DNA of 64,000 nucleotides from Actinocorallia aurantiaca (GCF_039533685.1 NZ_BAAATZ010000006.1:124001-188000); one strand, 5' to 3'. Shown: positions 48,425-56,603, numbered from the stretch's first letter. The notes: generated by a model not told the origin, from the sequence alone. Made by a program: numbers and translations.

Positions 48425-49528
48425 ATGCGAGTGCCCTCCGCCCGCACGAAACGCCGCTCTCTGGAGGCCGCGGCCATCGGCCTGTTCGCCGCCTCCGTCA
48501 CAGGCCTCGCCGGATACGCCCTCACCGAGCGGCAGGGCGCCGACCCCGTCGGGCTGGTGGGCCCCGAGGCGGCCGCGCCCGGAGAGCCGCGCGAGGAACT
48601 CCCCGACGTCCGGCACAAGCAGAGCGGCCCGCAGCAGCCCGCCGCGACCTCGGCGCCGCAGGAGCCGGCCGGCCAGAGCGGGACGGAGCCGGCGGCGGAC
48701 GCGCCCGGCTCGCCGGACGCCCAGGTCCCGCCGATGCTCGACAAGCGGAGCGTCGCCCAGAGCGCCGCCCGGCCCGCCGCCCGCAAGAAGTCCTGCCTCA
48801 AGGGCGTGGCCACCTGGGCCTATCCGAAGTCCAAGGCCTCCATCAAGAACTCCGGGGCGTGCTGGTTCTACAGCTGGGGTCCCGACCGGGCCGGCATCGC
48901 CGCGCCCAAGGGCGTGGAGTTCGTCCCGATGATCCACAACGCGAGCAGGATCGGGGACGTCGCCAAGGTCAAGAACCGGGGCCACCGCTACCTCCTCGGA
49001 TTCAACGAGCCCGACCTCGGCGCGCAGGCGAACATGTCGGTCGAGCAGGCGCTGGACCTGTGGCCCCGGCTGATGAGCACCGGCCTGATCCTCGGCAGCC
49101 CGTCCGTGGCCAACCGCGGCGAGGTCCCCGGCAGCTGGCTCGACCGGTTCATGAAGGGCGCCAAGAAGCGCAAGCTGCGCGTCGACTTCATCACCCTGCA
49201 CTGGTACGGCGCCGACTTCCGGGCCAAGCCCTCCGCCAGGCAGCTGCGCGGCTACCTGCGCAAGGTCCACAAGCGCTACAAGAAGCCGATCTGGCTGACG
49301 GAGTTCGCGCTGACCGACTTCACCCAGGGCACGCCGCGCTACCCGTCGCAGCAGCAGCAGGCGGCGTTCCTCCGCGAAGCGACGAAGATGCTCCGGAGCG
49401 AGCCCTACGTCAAGCGCTACGCGTGGTTCGCGCTGCCCACCAACCAGAGCCAGACCGGCCTGTACAACCCGAACGGCTCGCCCACTCCTGCGGGTCGCGC
49501 CTTCCGCTCCGCTTCCAGGTACAAGTAG
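48425..49528 (+). CDS. Exported glycosyl hydrolase, GH128-like
   Basis: 367 residues from ATG 48425; ATG 48365 would add 20 residues. An N-terminal export helix (LEAAAIGLFAASVTGLAGYAL) is followed by ~100 residues of Pro/Ala/Gln-rich linker. The catalytic domain starts KKSCLKGVATWAYPKSK. The acid/base Glu is in LLGFNEPDLG and the nucleophile in IWLTEFALTDF; DFITLHWYG lies between. This is the Asl1/GH128 fold, which cleaves beta-1,3-glucans. It is divergent from the previous exported protein, with about 130 bp between the starts. Confidence 0.85.
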   Translation: MRVPSARTKRRSLEAAAIGLFAASVTGLAGYALTERQGADPVGLVGPEAAAPGEPREELPDVRHKQSGPQQPAATSAPQEPAGQSGTEPAADAPGSPDAQVPPMLDKRSVAQSAARPAARKKSCLKGVATWAYPKSKASIKNSGACWFYSWGPDRAGIAAPKGVEFVPMIHNASRIGDVAKVKNRGHRYLLGFNEPDLGAQANMSVEQALDLWPRLMSTGLILGSPSVANRGEVPGSWLDRFMKGAKKRKLRVDFITLHWYGADFRAKPSARQLRGYLRKVHKRYKKPIWLTEFALTDFTQGTPRYPSQQQQAAFLREATKMLRSEPYVKRYAWFALPTNQSQTGLYNPNGSPTPAGRAFRSASRYK

Positions 49529-49585
49529 GCCGCCGCCGGAGCGGTGAGGGGACAACGCCCTCACTCTCTGCTACGACTCGATGTC

Positions 49586-50200
49586 GTGAGCGGATGGACT
49601 ACCTGGCCGGCCTTCGCGGCCGCCGCGGCCTTGGCCCTGCCCGGAACGGCCCTGGCACTGCCGGGGCGGACGCCGCCCGTAACGGTGCCGCCCGCCCCGG
49701 CACGGCACGAGTTCGCGAGCTTCGAACCGCCCGACCCCGCTTCCGCCGACCTGACCGTCGTCGGAGGCCTGTGGTCGTTGCGGCCCGGAGGAGCCGAGAC
49801 CGCTTACATCAGCGTGGCCAACGGCGGCCCCGCCGAGGCGCGGCGACCCGTCCTCACGGTGACGCTGCCCAAGGAGCTGACCGCGGCCGACACGTCCGGC
49901 TGCCGCCAGGCCGCCTCCAGCCTCAGCCCGGAGGGGGTCACCACGATCACCTGCCGGTGGAAGCGGATCCGCCCCGCCGGCCACCGCCTGGTGCCGTTGA
50001 AGCTGCAAGCGGCACGGCTGCGGCGGTCCGACGCCGGCCTGGCCCGGCCCAAGGTCCTCCTCCAGGTCGCCTCCGCGACGCCGGAACTGGCGGAGGAGGA
50101 CAACCGCGACTCCTTCAGGGTCCGGATCCAGCCCCTTCTGCCCGATCCTCCGGAGAGACCGCCGACAAAGGCTGATCTCGAAGGGGAAGCCGCACCGTGA
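49586..50200 (+). CDS. Secreted hypothetical protein
   Basis: 204 residues from GTG 49586. A signal peptide is clear: WPAFAAAAALALPGTALALPG. The mature part has beta-rich segments (ADLTVVGGLWSLRPGG, AYISVANGGPAEARRPVLTVTLP) resembling a DUF11/CARDB-like Ig fold, with two cysteines (DTSGC, TITC) that could form a disulfide. Function unknown. Its last 86 bp overlap the 3' end of the convergent histidine kinase gene, a long overlap that constrains both proteins' C-termini. Confidence 0.68.
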   Translation: MSGWTTWPAFAAAAALALPGTALALPGRTPPVTVPPAPARHEFASFEPPDPASADLTVVGGLWSLRPGGAETAYISVANGGPAEARRPVLTVTLPKELTAADTSGCRQAASSLSPEGVTTITCRWKRIRPAGHRLVPLKLQAARLRRSDAGLARPKVLLQVASATPELAEEDNRDSFRVRIQPLLPDPPERPPTKADLEGEAAP

Positions 50201-51581
50201 ACCGGGTGTCCCCCGGCTCGGACTCGACGTCCAGATCGCCGCCGTGGCGGCCGACCACGATCCGGTAGGAGATGTCCAGGCCGAGGCCGGTGCCCCGGCC
50301 CACCGGCTTGGTGGTGAAGAACGGCTCGAAGATGCGTTCCCTGAGCTCCTCGGGGACGCCGGGGCCGGTGTCGCGGATCTCGACCCGCACGCGGTCGCCA
50401 TCCGAAGCGGTGCTCAGGGTCAGGGTGCCGGAGCCGTCCATCGCCTGCAACGCGTTGTCGATGAGGTTCGTCCACACCTGGTGGAGCTCCCCCGCGAACA
50501 CCGGCACGGGGGGCAGCGTCCGGTCGAACTCCTTGACCACCCGCACGCCCGCCAGCTTGGCGCCCAGCATGACCAGGGTGCTCTCCAGCCCTTCGTGGAC
50601 GTCCACCCGCTCGTACGGGGCCCGGTCCAGGTGGGAGTACTGCTTGGCGGCGGCGACCAGGCCCGAGATCCGGGCGGCCGAGTCGGTGATCTCGCCCAGC
50701 AGCAGCTCGGCCTCCAGGGTGTAGGCCAGCCAGCGGACGGCGCCCTCCAGCAGCTCCGGGGACGCCGATCCGGCCAGGCGCTCCAGGAAGTCCGTGGTGG
50801 TGCCCGCCCCGGTGAAGATCGGCGCCAGCTCCCACGCCTCGCCGATCCCGTGGTCCTCCAGCCAGTCGGTCAGCTCGTCCTCCCGTTCGGACTCCTCCAC
50901 CGCGCCCAGCTTCGGAGCCTCGGCGATCCGCCGGACCGCCTCCTCCTGGACGTCGACGAGCAGGGTCAGCAGCCGGGGGTCGATCTGGTCGTGCGCCAGC
51001 ATCGCCAGTTTGCGCCGCGTCCCCGCGACCCGTTCGCGCAGCGCGTCGGCGGCGCGGACGGCGGCGGCCGCCGGGTTGTTCAGCTCGTGGGTCAGCCCCG
51101 CCGACAACGCGCCCAGCGCGAGCAGCTGCTGACGCCGCCCCACCGTCGCCTGGATGTTGCGCATCCCGAGGAAGAGGCCCTCCATCAGGTGGATCGCCAT
51201 GGGGAACCAGCGGTCGATGAAGGCGGAGAAGTCGGCGGCGCCCAGAAACCAGAACCGGCAGTCGGTGACCGCCGAGACCGTGGCGGCGTACTGCTCGCCG
51301 CTGCTGTCGGGCAGGTAGGCGCGGGTGGCTCCGGCGTAGACGCCCACCTGGTCGGTGCGGGTGATCTCGACCTCGTCCCGGCCGACCTTCTGGCACATCC
51401 GAAGCGTGCCGGACAGCAGCACCGCCAGCCGCTCGGCGGGATCCCCCTCGACCAGCACCGCCGTGCCCGCGGGCGCCGCCTCCACCCAGCCGTGCCCGGC
51501 CAGCCAGTCGAGCTGCTCGTCGTCGAGCCGTTCGAACAGGAACAGCTCGCGCAGCCCGTCGGGACCCAGCCGCTCGGTCAT
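50115..51581 (-). CDS. Histidine kinase with N-terminal CRP-like (cyclic-nucleotide-binding-type) domain
   Basis: 488 residues. Residues ~10-130 form a cNMP-binding-type beta barrel (LFERLDDEQLDWLAGHG, AVLVEGDPAERLAVLLSGTLRM); the phosphate-binding cassette is not typical, so ligand is unsure. Then the H-box GALSAGLTHELNNPAAAAVRAA (His near residue 165), N-box NLIDNALQAM, G-boxes DTGPGVPEE and GRGTGLGLDIS. No membrane helix: a cytosolic kinase. The start overlaps by four bases the stop of the receiver/TrxR-like gene upstream, which offers an obvious phosphorylation partner. Confidence 0.9.
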   Translation of the reverse strand: MTERLGPDGLRELFLFERLDDEQLDWLAGHGWVEAAPAGTAVLVEGDPAERLAVLLSGTLRMCQKVGRDEVEITRTDQVGVYAGATRAYLPDSSGEQYAATVSAVTDCRFWFLGAADFSAFIDRWFPMAIHLMEGLFLGMRNIQATVGRRQQLLALGALSAGLTHELNNPAAAAVRAADALRERVAGTRRKLAMLAHDQIDPRLLTLLVDVQEEAVRRIAEAPKLGAVEESEREDELTDWLEDHGIGEAWELAPIFTGAGTTTDFLERLAGSASPELLEGAVRWLAYTLEAELLLGEITDSAARISGLVAAAKQYSHLDRAPYERVDVHEGLESTLVMLGAKLAGVRVVKEFDRTLPPVPVFAGELHQVWTNLIDNALQAMDGSGTLTLSTASDGDRVRVEIRDTGPGVPEELRERIFEPFFTTKPVGRGTGLGLDISYRIVVGRHGGDLDVESEPGDTRFTVRLPLRDQPLSAVSPEDRAEGAGSGP

Positions 51582-53251
51582 GACGCCCCCAGGTAGCGGT
51601 GGACGAGCGTCACCGCCATCGCGCCCTCGCCGACGGCGGAGGCCACGCGTTTGACCGACTCGGACCGTACGTCTCCGGCCACGAACACCCCCGGCAGGCT
51701 GGACTCCAGCAGCCAGGGATCACGGTCGGGGCGCCAGCCCGAGGGCCGCCGCCCCTCCGTCAGCAGGTCGGGGCCGGTCCGGACGAAGCCGTGCTCGTCG
51801 CGCTGCAGCACGCCTTCCAGCCAGTCGGTGTGCGGGCGGGCACCGATGAAGACGAAGAGGTGGCCTGCGGACACCTCCTCACTGCGCCCCTCAGCGTCGG
51901 CCAGGCACAGCCTCTCCAGGCCCTGGTCGCCGAACGCGCCGGCGACCCGGGTCCGGAGCCTCACGCGCACGTTGTCCAGGCCGCGCAGCTGCTCGATCAG
52001 GTAGTGGGACATGCTCGCCTCCAGCGACTCGCCCCGCACCACCAGGGTGACCGAGGGGGCGTGCCTGGCGAAGTACACCGCGGCCTGGCCCGCGGAGTTG
52101 GCACCGCCCACCAGGTAGACGTCCTCGTCCGCGCAGTCGGCCGCCTCGGTCATCGCAGAGCCGTAGAAGACGCCGCGGCCGGTGAGCTCCGCGACGCCGG
52201 GCGCCTCCAGCTCCCGGTAGGACACCCCGGTCGCGATGATCACGGTGTGCGCGGCGACCTCCCGTCCGTCGCCGAAGGTGATCACCCTGGCCGGTCCCTC
52301 GGCGCGCAGCCCCACCACGTCGCAGGAGGTGATGATCTCGGTGCCGAACTTGACGGCCTGCCGCCGCGCCCGGTCGGTGAGCTGCGCTCCGGACACCCCG
52401 TCGGGGAAGCCGAGGTAGTTCTCGATCCGCGACGACTGCCCGGCCTGCCCTCCGGTGGCCCGGCGCTCCACCAGCAGCGTCCGCAGCCCCTCGGACGCCC
52501 CGTAGACGGCGGCTCCCAGTCCCGCCGGGCCGCCGCCCACGACGACGAGGTCGTAGAAGTCGGTGGCGGGAGTGGTGGACAGGCCCACCGCGTCGGCGAG
52601 TTCGGCGGCCGAGGGGGCCACCAGGGTGGCGCCCGCCGAGGTGATCACGATCGGGAGCTCGTCGGTGTCGACCCCGGCCGCCTTGAGCAGCCGCGCCGCC
52701 TCCGGCTCGTCGTCGGTGAACCAGCGGTAGGGCACCGCGTTGCGCGCCAGGAAGTCGCGGACCTCGAAGGACGGCACCGACCACCGGTTCCCGATCACCT
52801 TGGTCTCCGCGGCCGGGGTGTCGGGAGTCTCCCGGTAGGCCTCCAGCATGGCGTCGACGACCGGGTAGAGCTTCTCCTCCGGCGGGTCCCACGGCTTGAG
52901 CAGGTAGTGGTCGACGTCCACCACGTTGATCGCCGCGATCGCCGCGTCGGTGTCGGCGTAGGCGGTGAGCAGCGCCCTGCGCGCCCGCGGGAAGAGGTCC
53001 ATGGCCGCCTCGAGGAACTCGATGCCGCTCATCTCCGGCATCCGGTAGTCGGCGAGCACCGCCGCCACCCGCTGCCCCCGGAGCTTGAGCTCCCGCAGCA
53101 CCTCGAGCCCCTCGCCACCCGACCCGGCCCGGACGACCCTGAACTCCCGCCCGTACCGCCGCCTCAGGTCCCGCGCCACCGCCCGGGACACCGACGGATC
53201 GTCGTCCACGGTCAGCAGAACCGCCTTCTGCGGCTCTCCGCCCTCACCCAT
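51578..53251 (-). CDS. Receiver domain fused to thioredoxin-reductase-like flavoprotein
   Basis: 557 residues from ATG 53251 (GTG 53266 possible). Residues ~1-125 are a response-regulator receiver: VDDDPSVSRAVARDL, phosphoacceptor in VLADYRMPEMSG, YLLKPWD. About 140-220 form a glutaredoxin-like segment (NAVPYRWFTDDEPEAARLL). The rest is TrxR-like: FAD motif VVVGGGPAGLGAAVYG, GGQAGQSSRIENYLGFP, NADPH motif LVGGANSAGQAAVYFA and GVFVAGDVR. The redox CxxC normally just before the NADPH motif is missing: the stretch reads GVFYGSAMTEAADC. It may transfer electrons to another acceptor or act as a redox sensor gated by phosphorylation. Confidence 0.9.
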   Translation of the reverse strand: MGEGGEPQKAVLLTVDDDPSVSRAVARDLRRRYGREFRVVRAGSGGEGLEVLRELKLRGQRVAAVLADYRMPEMSGIEFLEAAMDLFPRARRALLTAYADTDAAIAAINVVDVDHYLLKPWDPPEEKLYPVVDAMLEAYRETPDTPAAETKVIGNRWSVPSFEVRDFLARNAVPYRWFTDDEPEAARLLKAAGVDTDELPIVITSAGATLVAPSAAELADAVGLSTTPATDFYDLVVVGGGPAGLGAAVYGASEGLRTLLVERRATGGQAGQSSRIENYLGFPDGVSGAQLTDRARRQAVKFGTEIITSCDVVGLRAEGPARVITFGDGREVAAHTVIIATGVSYRELEAPGVAELTGRGVFYGSAMTEAADCADEDVYLVGGANSAGQAAVYFARHAPSVTLVVRGESLEASMSHYLIEQLRGLDNVRVRLRTRVAGAFGDQGLERLCLADAEGRSEEVSAGHLFVFIGARPHTDWLEGVLQRDEHGFVRTGPDLLTEGRRPSGWRPDRDPWLLESSLPGVFVAGDVRSESVKRVASAVGEGAMAVTLVHRYLGAS

Positions 53252-53289
53252 ACCTGCAAACCCCACAAGCCCTCACAGACACTACGAAC

Positions 53290-53583
53290 TCACGAATGCG
53301 AGTAATCCGGAACCCCTTCGACCCCGAACGCGACCTCGTCCTCATAGCACCACCACCAGTCCTCCCCCGGCTCGAAGGACGAGATCAGCGGATGCTCCGT
53401 CTCCCGGTGATGGGCCGTGGCATGCCGATTCGGTGAAGAATCACAACACCCCACATGCCCACAAGTCCGGCACATCCGCAAATGAACCCACCGGCCGCCG
53501 GACCGCAGACAGTCCTCACACCCCCCGGCAGAAGGCCGCGCCCCCGCCTCGACCTGATCCAGATGCACACACCCCTGCGCCAT
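53290..53583 (-). CDS. UBP-type zinc finger protein
   Basis: 97 residues from ATG 53583 (GTG 53592 also in frame). The whole protein is a UBP/ZnF-UBP fold: GCVHLDQVEAG, CEDCLRSGGRWVHLRMCRTCGHVGC, HATAHHRETEHPLISSF and GEDWWWCYEDEVAF supply the Cys/His ligands in the usual order. In eukaryotes the fold binds ubiquitin C-termini; in bacteria the role is unknown. It stops 38 bp before the receiver/TrxR-like gene and is the first gene of that unit. Confidence 0.88.
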   Translation of the reverse strand: MAQGCVHLDQVEAGARPSAGGCEDCLRSGGRWVHLRMCRTCGHVGCCDSSPNRHATAHHRETEHPLISSFEPGEDWWWCYEDEVAFGVEGVPDYSHS

Positions 53584-53591
53584 AACCCCCA

Positions 53592-53829
53592 CACTCCCGC
53601 CAAGAGATCAGCACCCTCATCACCAGCGATTTTCCCACACCAACACAAAACACCCCTCAACCCCCAACCCACCAACACCCCAACAGGCACACAGGAAGAT
53701 CAGGACGCAACGCAAAAGCGCAGACCGTCCCAGAAACCAGAAAGGAGCACTTCCGCCCCGACCACAAACGAACCGCACCCCGCAGGGATATGGGGGCCAA
53801 GGGCCGCCCCCCGGGAAGACATGACGAAA
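53592..53829. other. Intergenic region between the UBP finger gene and the tRNA block
   Basis: About 240 bp with unusually many A residues on the plus strand and no believable gene. Its right half (from about 53745) aligns with 54062-54160, the segment downstream of the second tRNA copy, marking the duplicated unit. Confidence 0.5.
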
Positions 53830-53870
53830 GGCCCCCGCAGAAGCCCTTTTCAAGGGCGACCACGGAGGCC
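53830..53870 (-). terminator. Terminator of tRNA-fMet copy 1
   Basis: Nested stem: outer GGCC...CCG / CGG...GGCC arms (53830-53837 and 53863-53870) with an inner GCCC/GGGC stem (53843-53856), followed on the minus strand by TTTC. Related in sequence to the terminators of copies 2 and 3. Confidence 0.75.
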
Positions 53871-53877
53871 TCTCAAC

Positions 53878-53954
53878 TGGTAGCGGGGACAGGATTTGAA
53901 CCTGCGACCTCTGGGTTATGAGCCCAGCGAGCTACCGAGCTGCTCCACCCCGCG
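53878..53954 (-). tRNA. tRNA-fMet (initiator), copy 1, CCA encoded
   Basis: 77 bases with encoded CCA. Anticodon CAT in CTGGG-CTCATAA-CCCAG, whose three G-C pairs mark initiators. The acceptor starts CGCGGGG and ends CCCCGCTA, leaving the first position unpaired (C opposite T), the second initiator hallmark. T-loop TTCAAAT. The only copy of the three with CCA in the DNA. Confidence 0.96.
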
Positions 53955-53967
53955 TCGTTGTGTTCTA

Positions 53968-53997
53968 AGACTATGCCTGGTGGCGGGCTTACACAAA
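53968..53997 (-). promoter_or_regulatory. Promoter of tRNA-fMet copy 1
   Basis: Minus strand: TTTGTG (53997-53992), 18 bases, TAGTCT (53973-53968), ending 13 bases before the tRNA. Identical boxes and spacing precede copy 2. Confidence 0.6.
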
Positions 53998-54104
53998 CTG
54001 AGGCTCCGCACCCGGCCGAGACGCCACACCCGGCCAGACGAAAAGGCCAGAGAAAACACACTTCCACCCCGACCACACGGCGAGCGGTACCACCGCACGG
54101 GGGC

Positions 54105-54150
54105 GTGGGGGCGGAGCCCCCACACCGGGGGCCCGGGGGTCGCCCCCCGG
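54105..54150. repeat. Paired G/C hairpins related to the biotin-locus elements
   Basis: Stem 1 GTGGGGGC/GCCCCCAC (54105-54123, 3-base loop). Stem 2 CCGGGGG/CCCCCGG (54133-54150), whose centre GGGGGTCGCCCCCC is identical to that of the TCTGGGGG stems at 17620, 19488 and 19564. A degenerate relative lies at about 53795-53815. Confidence 0.7.
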
Positions 54151-54163
54151 AAAGGCATGGCGA

Positions 54164-54209
54164 AGAGGCCCCGTGGAAGCTCCCTCCAGGGAGCGACCAC
54201 GAGGCCTCT
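54164..54209 (-). terminator. Terminator of tRNA-fMet copy 2
   Basis: AGAGGCC at 54164-54170 pairs with GGCCTCT at 54203-54209, with an inner GCTCCC/GGGAGC stem. On the minus strand it follows the tRNA within 7 bases and ends in TCTTCG. Confidence 0.78.
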
Positions 54210-54215
54210 GACTCG

Positions 54216-54289
54216 TAGCGGGGACAGGATTTGAACCTGCGACCTCTGGGTTATGAGCCCAGCGAGCTACCGAGCTGCTCCACCCCGCG
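54216..54289 (-). tRNA. tRNA-fMet (initiator), copy 2
   Basis: 74 bases identical to copy 1 over the tRNA body, but the DNA reads CGAG where copy 1 has CCA, so the 3' end must be added enzymatically. Anticodon CAT. Confidence 0.96.
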
Positions 54290-54302
54290 TCGTTGTGTTC
54301 TA

Positions 54303-54332
54303 AGACTATGCCTGGTCGCGGGCTTACACAAA
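54303..54332 (-). promoter_or_regulatory. Promoter of tRNA-fMet copy 2
   Basis: Minus strand: TTTGTG (54332-54327), 18 bases, TAGTCT (54308-54303). The flank is nearly identical to copy 1 up to the SDR stop at 54351. Confidence 0.6.
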
Positions 54333-54350
54333 CTGAGGCTCCGCGCCTGG

Positions 54351-55118
54351 TCAGAGGGGGGTTACGTAGGCGCCGGTGATGCCGCCGTCGACCAGGAACT
54401 CGGTGGCGGTGATGTAGGCGGCGTCGTCGGAGGCGAGGAAGGCGACGGCGGCGGCGATCTCGTCGGCTTCGGCGAAGCGGCCGATGGGGATGTGGACGAG
54501 GCGTCGGGCGGCGCGTTCGGGGTCCTTGGCGAAGAGTTCGCGGAGGAGGGGGGTGTTGACGGGTCCCGGGGAGAGGGCGTTGACGCGGACGCCTTCGCGG
54601 GCGAACTGGACGCCGAGTTCGCGGGTCATGGCGAGGACGCCGCCTTTGGAGGCGGTGTAGGAGATCTGGGAGGTGGCGGCGCCCATTCTGGCGACGAAGG
54701 AGGCGGTGTTGACGATGGCGCCTTTGCCTTGGGCGCGCATGTGGGGGATGGCGTATTTGCAGCACAGGTAGACGCCGGTGAGGTTGACCTCCTGGACGCG
54801 TCTCCAGGCTTCGAGGCCTGTTTCGAGGATGGAGTCGTCTTCGGGCGGGGAGATCCCGGCGTTGTTGAAGGCGATGTCGACGGTGCCGTAGGTGTCGCGG
54901 GTGGTCTGGAAGAGGGCTTGGACTTCTTCTTCGCGGGTGACGTCCGTCCTGAGGTAGAGGCCGTCGAGTTCGTCGGCGTATCTGCCGCCTTCGTCGGGGT
55001 CGGCGAGGTCGGCGAGGACGACGGTGGCTCCTTCGGCGGTGAGGCGGCGGGCGGTGGCCAGCCCTATGCCGCCGAGTGCGCCGGTGATGACGGCGGTGCG
55101 GCCCGCGAGACGCTGCAT
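54351..55118 (-). CDS. SDR-family oxidoreductase
   Basis: 255 residues from ATG 55118. AVITGALGGIGLATARRL holds the NAD motif, AFNNAGISPPE the NNAG motif, and SYTASKGGVLAMTRELGVQFA the YxxxK active site, followed by PGPVNTPLLRELF. Likely a 3-hydroxyacyl or alcohol dehydrogenase. It is downstream of the aldehyde dehydrogenase with 96 bp between, on the same strand, and probably belongs to that catabolic unit. Third-position base use is distinctly different (many GCG, TCG codons ending in G), unlike its neighbours. Confidence 0.9.
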   Translation of the reverse strand: MQRLAGRTAVITGALGGIGLATARRLTAEGATVVLADLADPDEGGRYADELDGLYLRTDVTREEEVQALFQTTRDTYGTVDIAFNNAGISPPEDDSILETGLEAWRRVQEVNLTGVYLCCKYAIPHMRAQGKGAIVNTASFVARMGAATSQISYTASKGGVLAMTRELGVQFAREGVRVNALSPGPVNTPLLRELFAKDPERAARRLVHIPIGRFAEADEIAAAVAFLASDDAAYITATEFLVDGGITGAYVTPL

Positions 55119-55214
55119 GCTGGTGGGCTCCTAGGTGCGCGTTCCTGCGGCCGCTCGGGGCCGTTCAGGGTTCGGGATCATTCGGTCGATCGTTCAGTGC
55201 GCGTCAGCGCACGT

Positions 55215-56603
55215 TCAGCCACTGGGTAGTGCGCCGTCAGGCGCATGTTCTTCAGTGGAGAGGAAGACGTTCTTGGTCTCGGTGAAGGCGTCGAGGGCGT
55301 CGGGGCCGAGTTCGCGGCCGAGTCCGGACTGCTTGAATCCGCCGAACGGCGTCCAGTACCGCACGGAGGAGTGGGAGTTGACCGACAGGTTGCCCGCTTC
55401 GACGGCGCGGGCGGTGCGGAGCGCGCGGCCGAGGTCGCGGGTCCAGATGGAGCCGGAGAGCCCGTAGGCGGTGTCGTTGGCGATCTCGACGGCTTCGGCC
55501 TCGTCGGTGAAGGGGACGACGGTGACGACCGGTCCGAAGACCTCTTCGTGCCAGGCCCGGACGCCGCGGTAGTCGGGGGTGGCCAGGACGGTCGGCGGGT
55601 ACCAGAAGCCGGGGCCGTCCGGCGCGGTGCCGCGGAAGGCGACGGGCGCGTCGTCGGGCACGTAGGAGGCGACCCTCGCCCGGTGCTCGGCGCTGATCAG
55701 CGGCCCGACCTCGGTCTCCTCCGCGGAGGGGTCGCCCACGACGACTCCCTTGACGGCCGGTTCCAGCAGTTCGAGGAAGCGGTCGTAGACCGGGGCCTGG
55801 ACGAGGATCCGGGAGCGGGCGCAGCAGTCCTGCCCGGCGTTCTCGAACACCGCGTAGGGGGCGGTCGCCGCGGCGCGTTCCAGGTCGGCGTCGGCGAAGA
55901 CGATGTTGGCGCTCTTGCCGCCCAGTTCGAGGGTCAGCCGTTTGATCCCGGGGGCGCAGGCGGCCATCAGCTCCCGGCCGACCCGGGTCGAGCCGGTGAA
56001 GACGATCTTCCGTACGTCCGGGTGGTCGGCCAGTCGGCGGCCCGTCACGGGGCCCCTGCCCGGCAGCACCTGGAACACCCCTTCCGGCAGCCCGGCCTCC
56101 AGCGCCAGCTCGGCGACGCGCAGCGCGGTCAGCGGGGTCCACTCGGCGGGTTTGACCAGCACGGTGTTGCCGGCTGCCAGCGCGGGCGCCAGGCCCCAGC
56201 CCATGATCGGCATCGGGAAGTTCCACGGGACGATCACGGCGACCGTCCCGAGGGGCTCCTTGAACGTGACGTCCACTCCGCCCGGGACGGGGATCTGCAG
56301 GCCGGTCAGCCGTTCGGGGGCGGCGGAGTAGTACAGCAGGACGTCCCGCAGGTTGCCCGCCTCCCAGCGGGCCTGCCCGATCGGGTGCCCGGAGTTGCGC
56401 ACCTCCAGCCGGGCCAATTCCTCCAGGTGCGCGTCGATCTGGGCGGCGAAGCCGCGCAGCAGCCTCGCCCTGTCGCCGGGCGAGACCGCCCGCCAGGGGG
56501 CGGAGGCGGCGACCGCGCGGGCGACCGCCTCGTCGGTCTCCTCGACGGAGGTCTCCGCGACGGTCTGGACGACCTGCCCGGTCGCCGGATCGATCACCCG
56601 CAT
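55215..56603 (-). CDS. Aldehyde dehydrogenase (gamma-glutamyl-aminoaldehyde dehydrogenase-like)
   Basis: 462 residues from ATG 56603, directly after the glutamine-synthetase-like stop. NAD-dependent ALDH: VIVPWNFPMPIMGWGLAPAL, GSTRVGRELMA, the general base Glu in LTLELGGKSANIVF and the catalytic Cys in ENAGQDCCARSRIL, then GPVVTVVPF and FGGFKQSGLGREL. Beside a GlnA-like ligase, the likely role is oxidation of a gamma-glutamylated aminoaldehyde from polyamine or ethanolamine breakdown (PuuC-type); inferred from context. Confidence 0.9.
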   Translation of the reverse strand: MRVIDPATGQVVQTVAETSVEETDEAVARAVAASAPWRAVSPGDRARLLRGFAAQIDAHLEELARLEVRNSGHPIGQARWEAGNLRDVLLYYSAAPERLTGLQIPVPGGVDVTFKEPLGTVAVIVPWNFPMPIMGWGLAPALAAGNTVLVKPAEWTPLTALRVAELALEAGLPEGVFQVLPGRGPVTGRRLADHPDVRKIVFTGSTRVGRELMAACAPGIKRLTLELGGKSANIVFADADLERAAATAPYAVFENAGQDCCARSRILVQAPVYDRFLELLEPAVKGVVVGDPSAEETEVGPLISAEHRARVASYVPDDAPVAFRGTAPDGPGFWYPPTVLATPDYRGVRAWHEEVFGPVVTVVPFTDEAEAVEIANDTAYGLSGSIWTRDLGRALRTARAVEAGNLSVNSHSSVRYWTPFGGFKQSGLGRELGPDALDAFTETKNVFLSTEEHAPDGALPSG

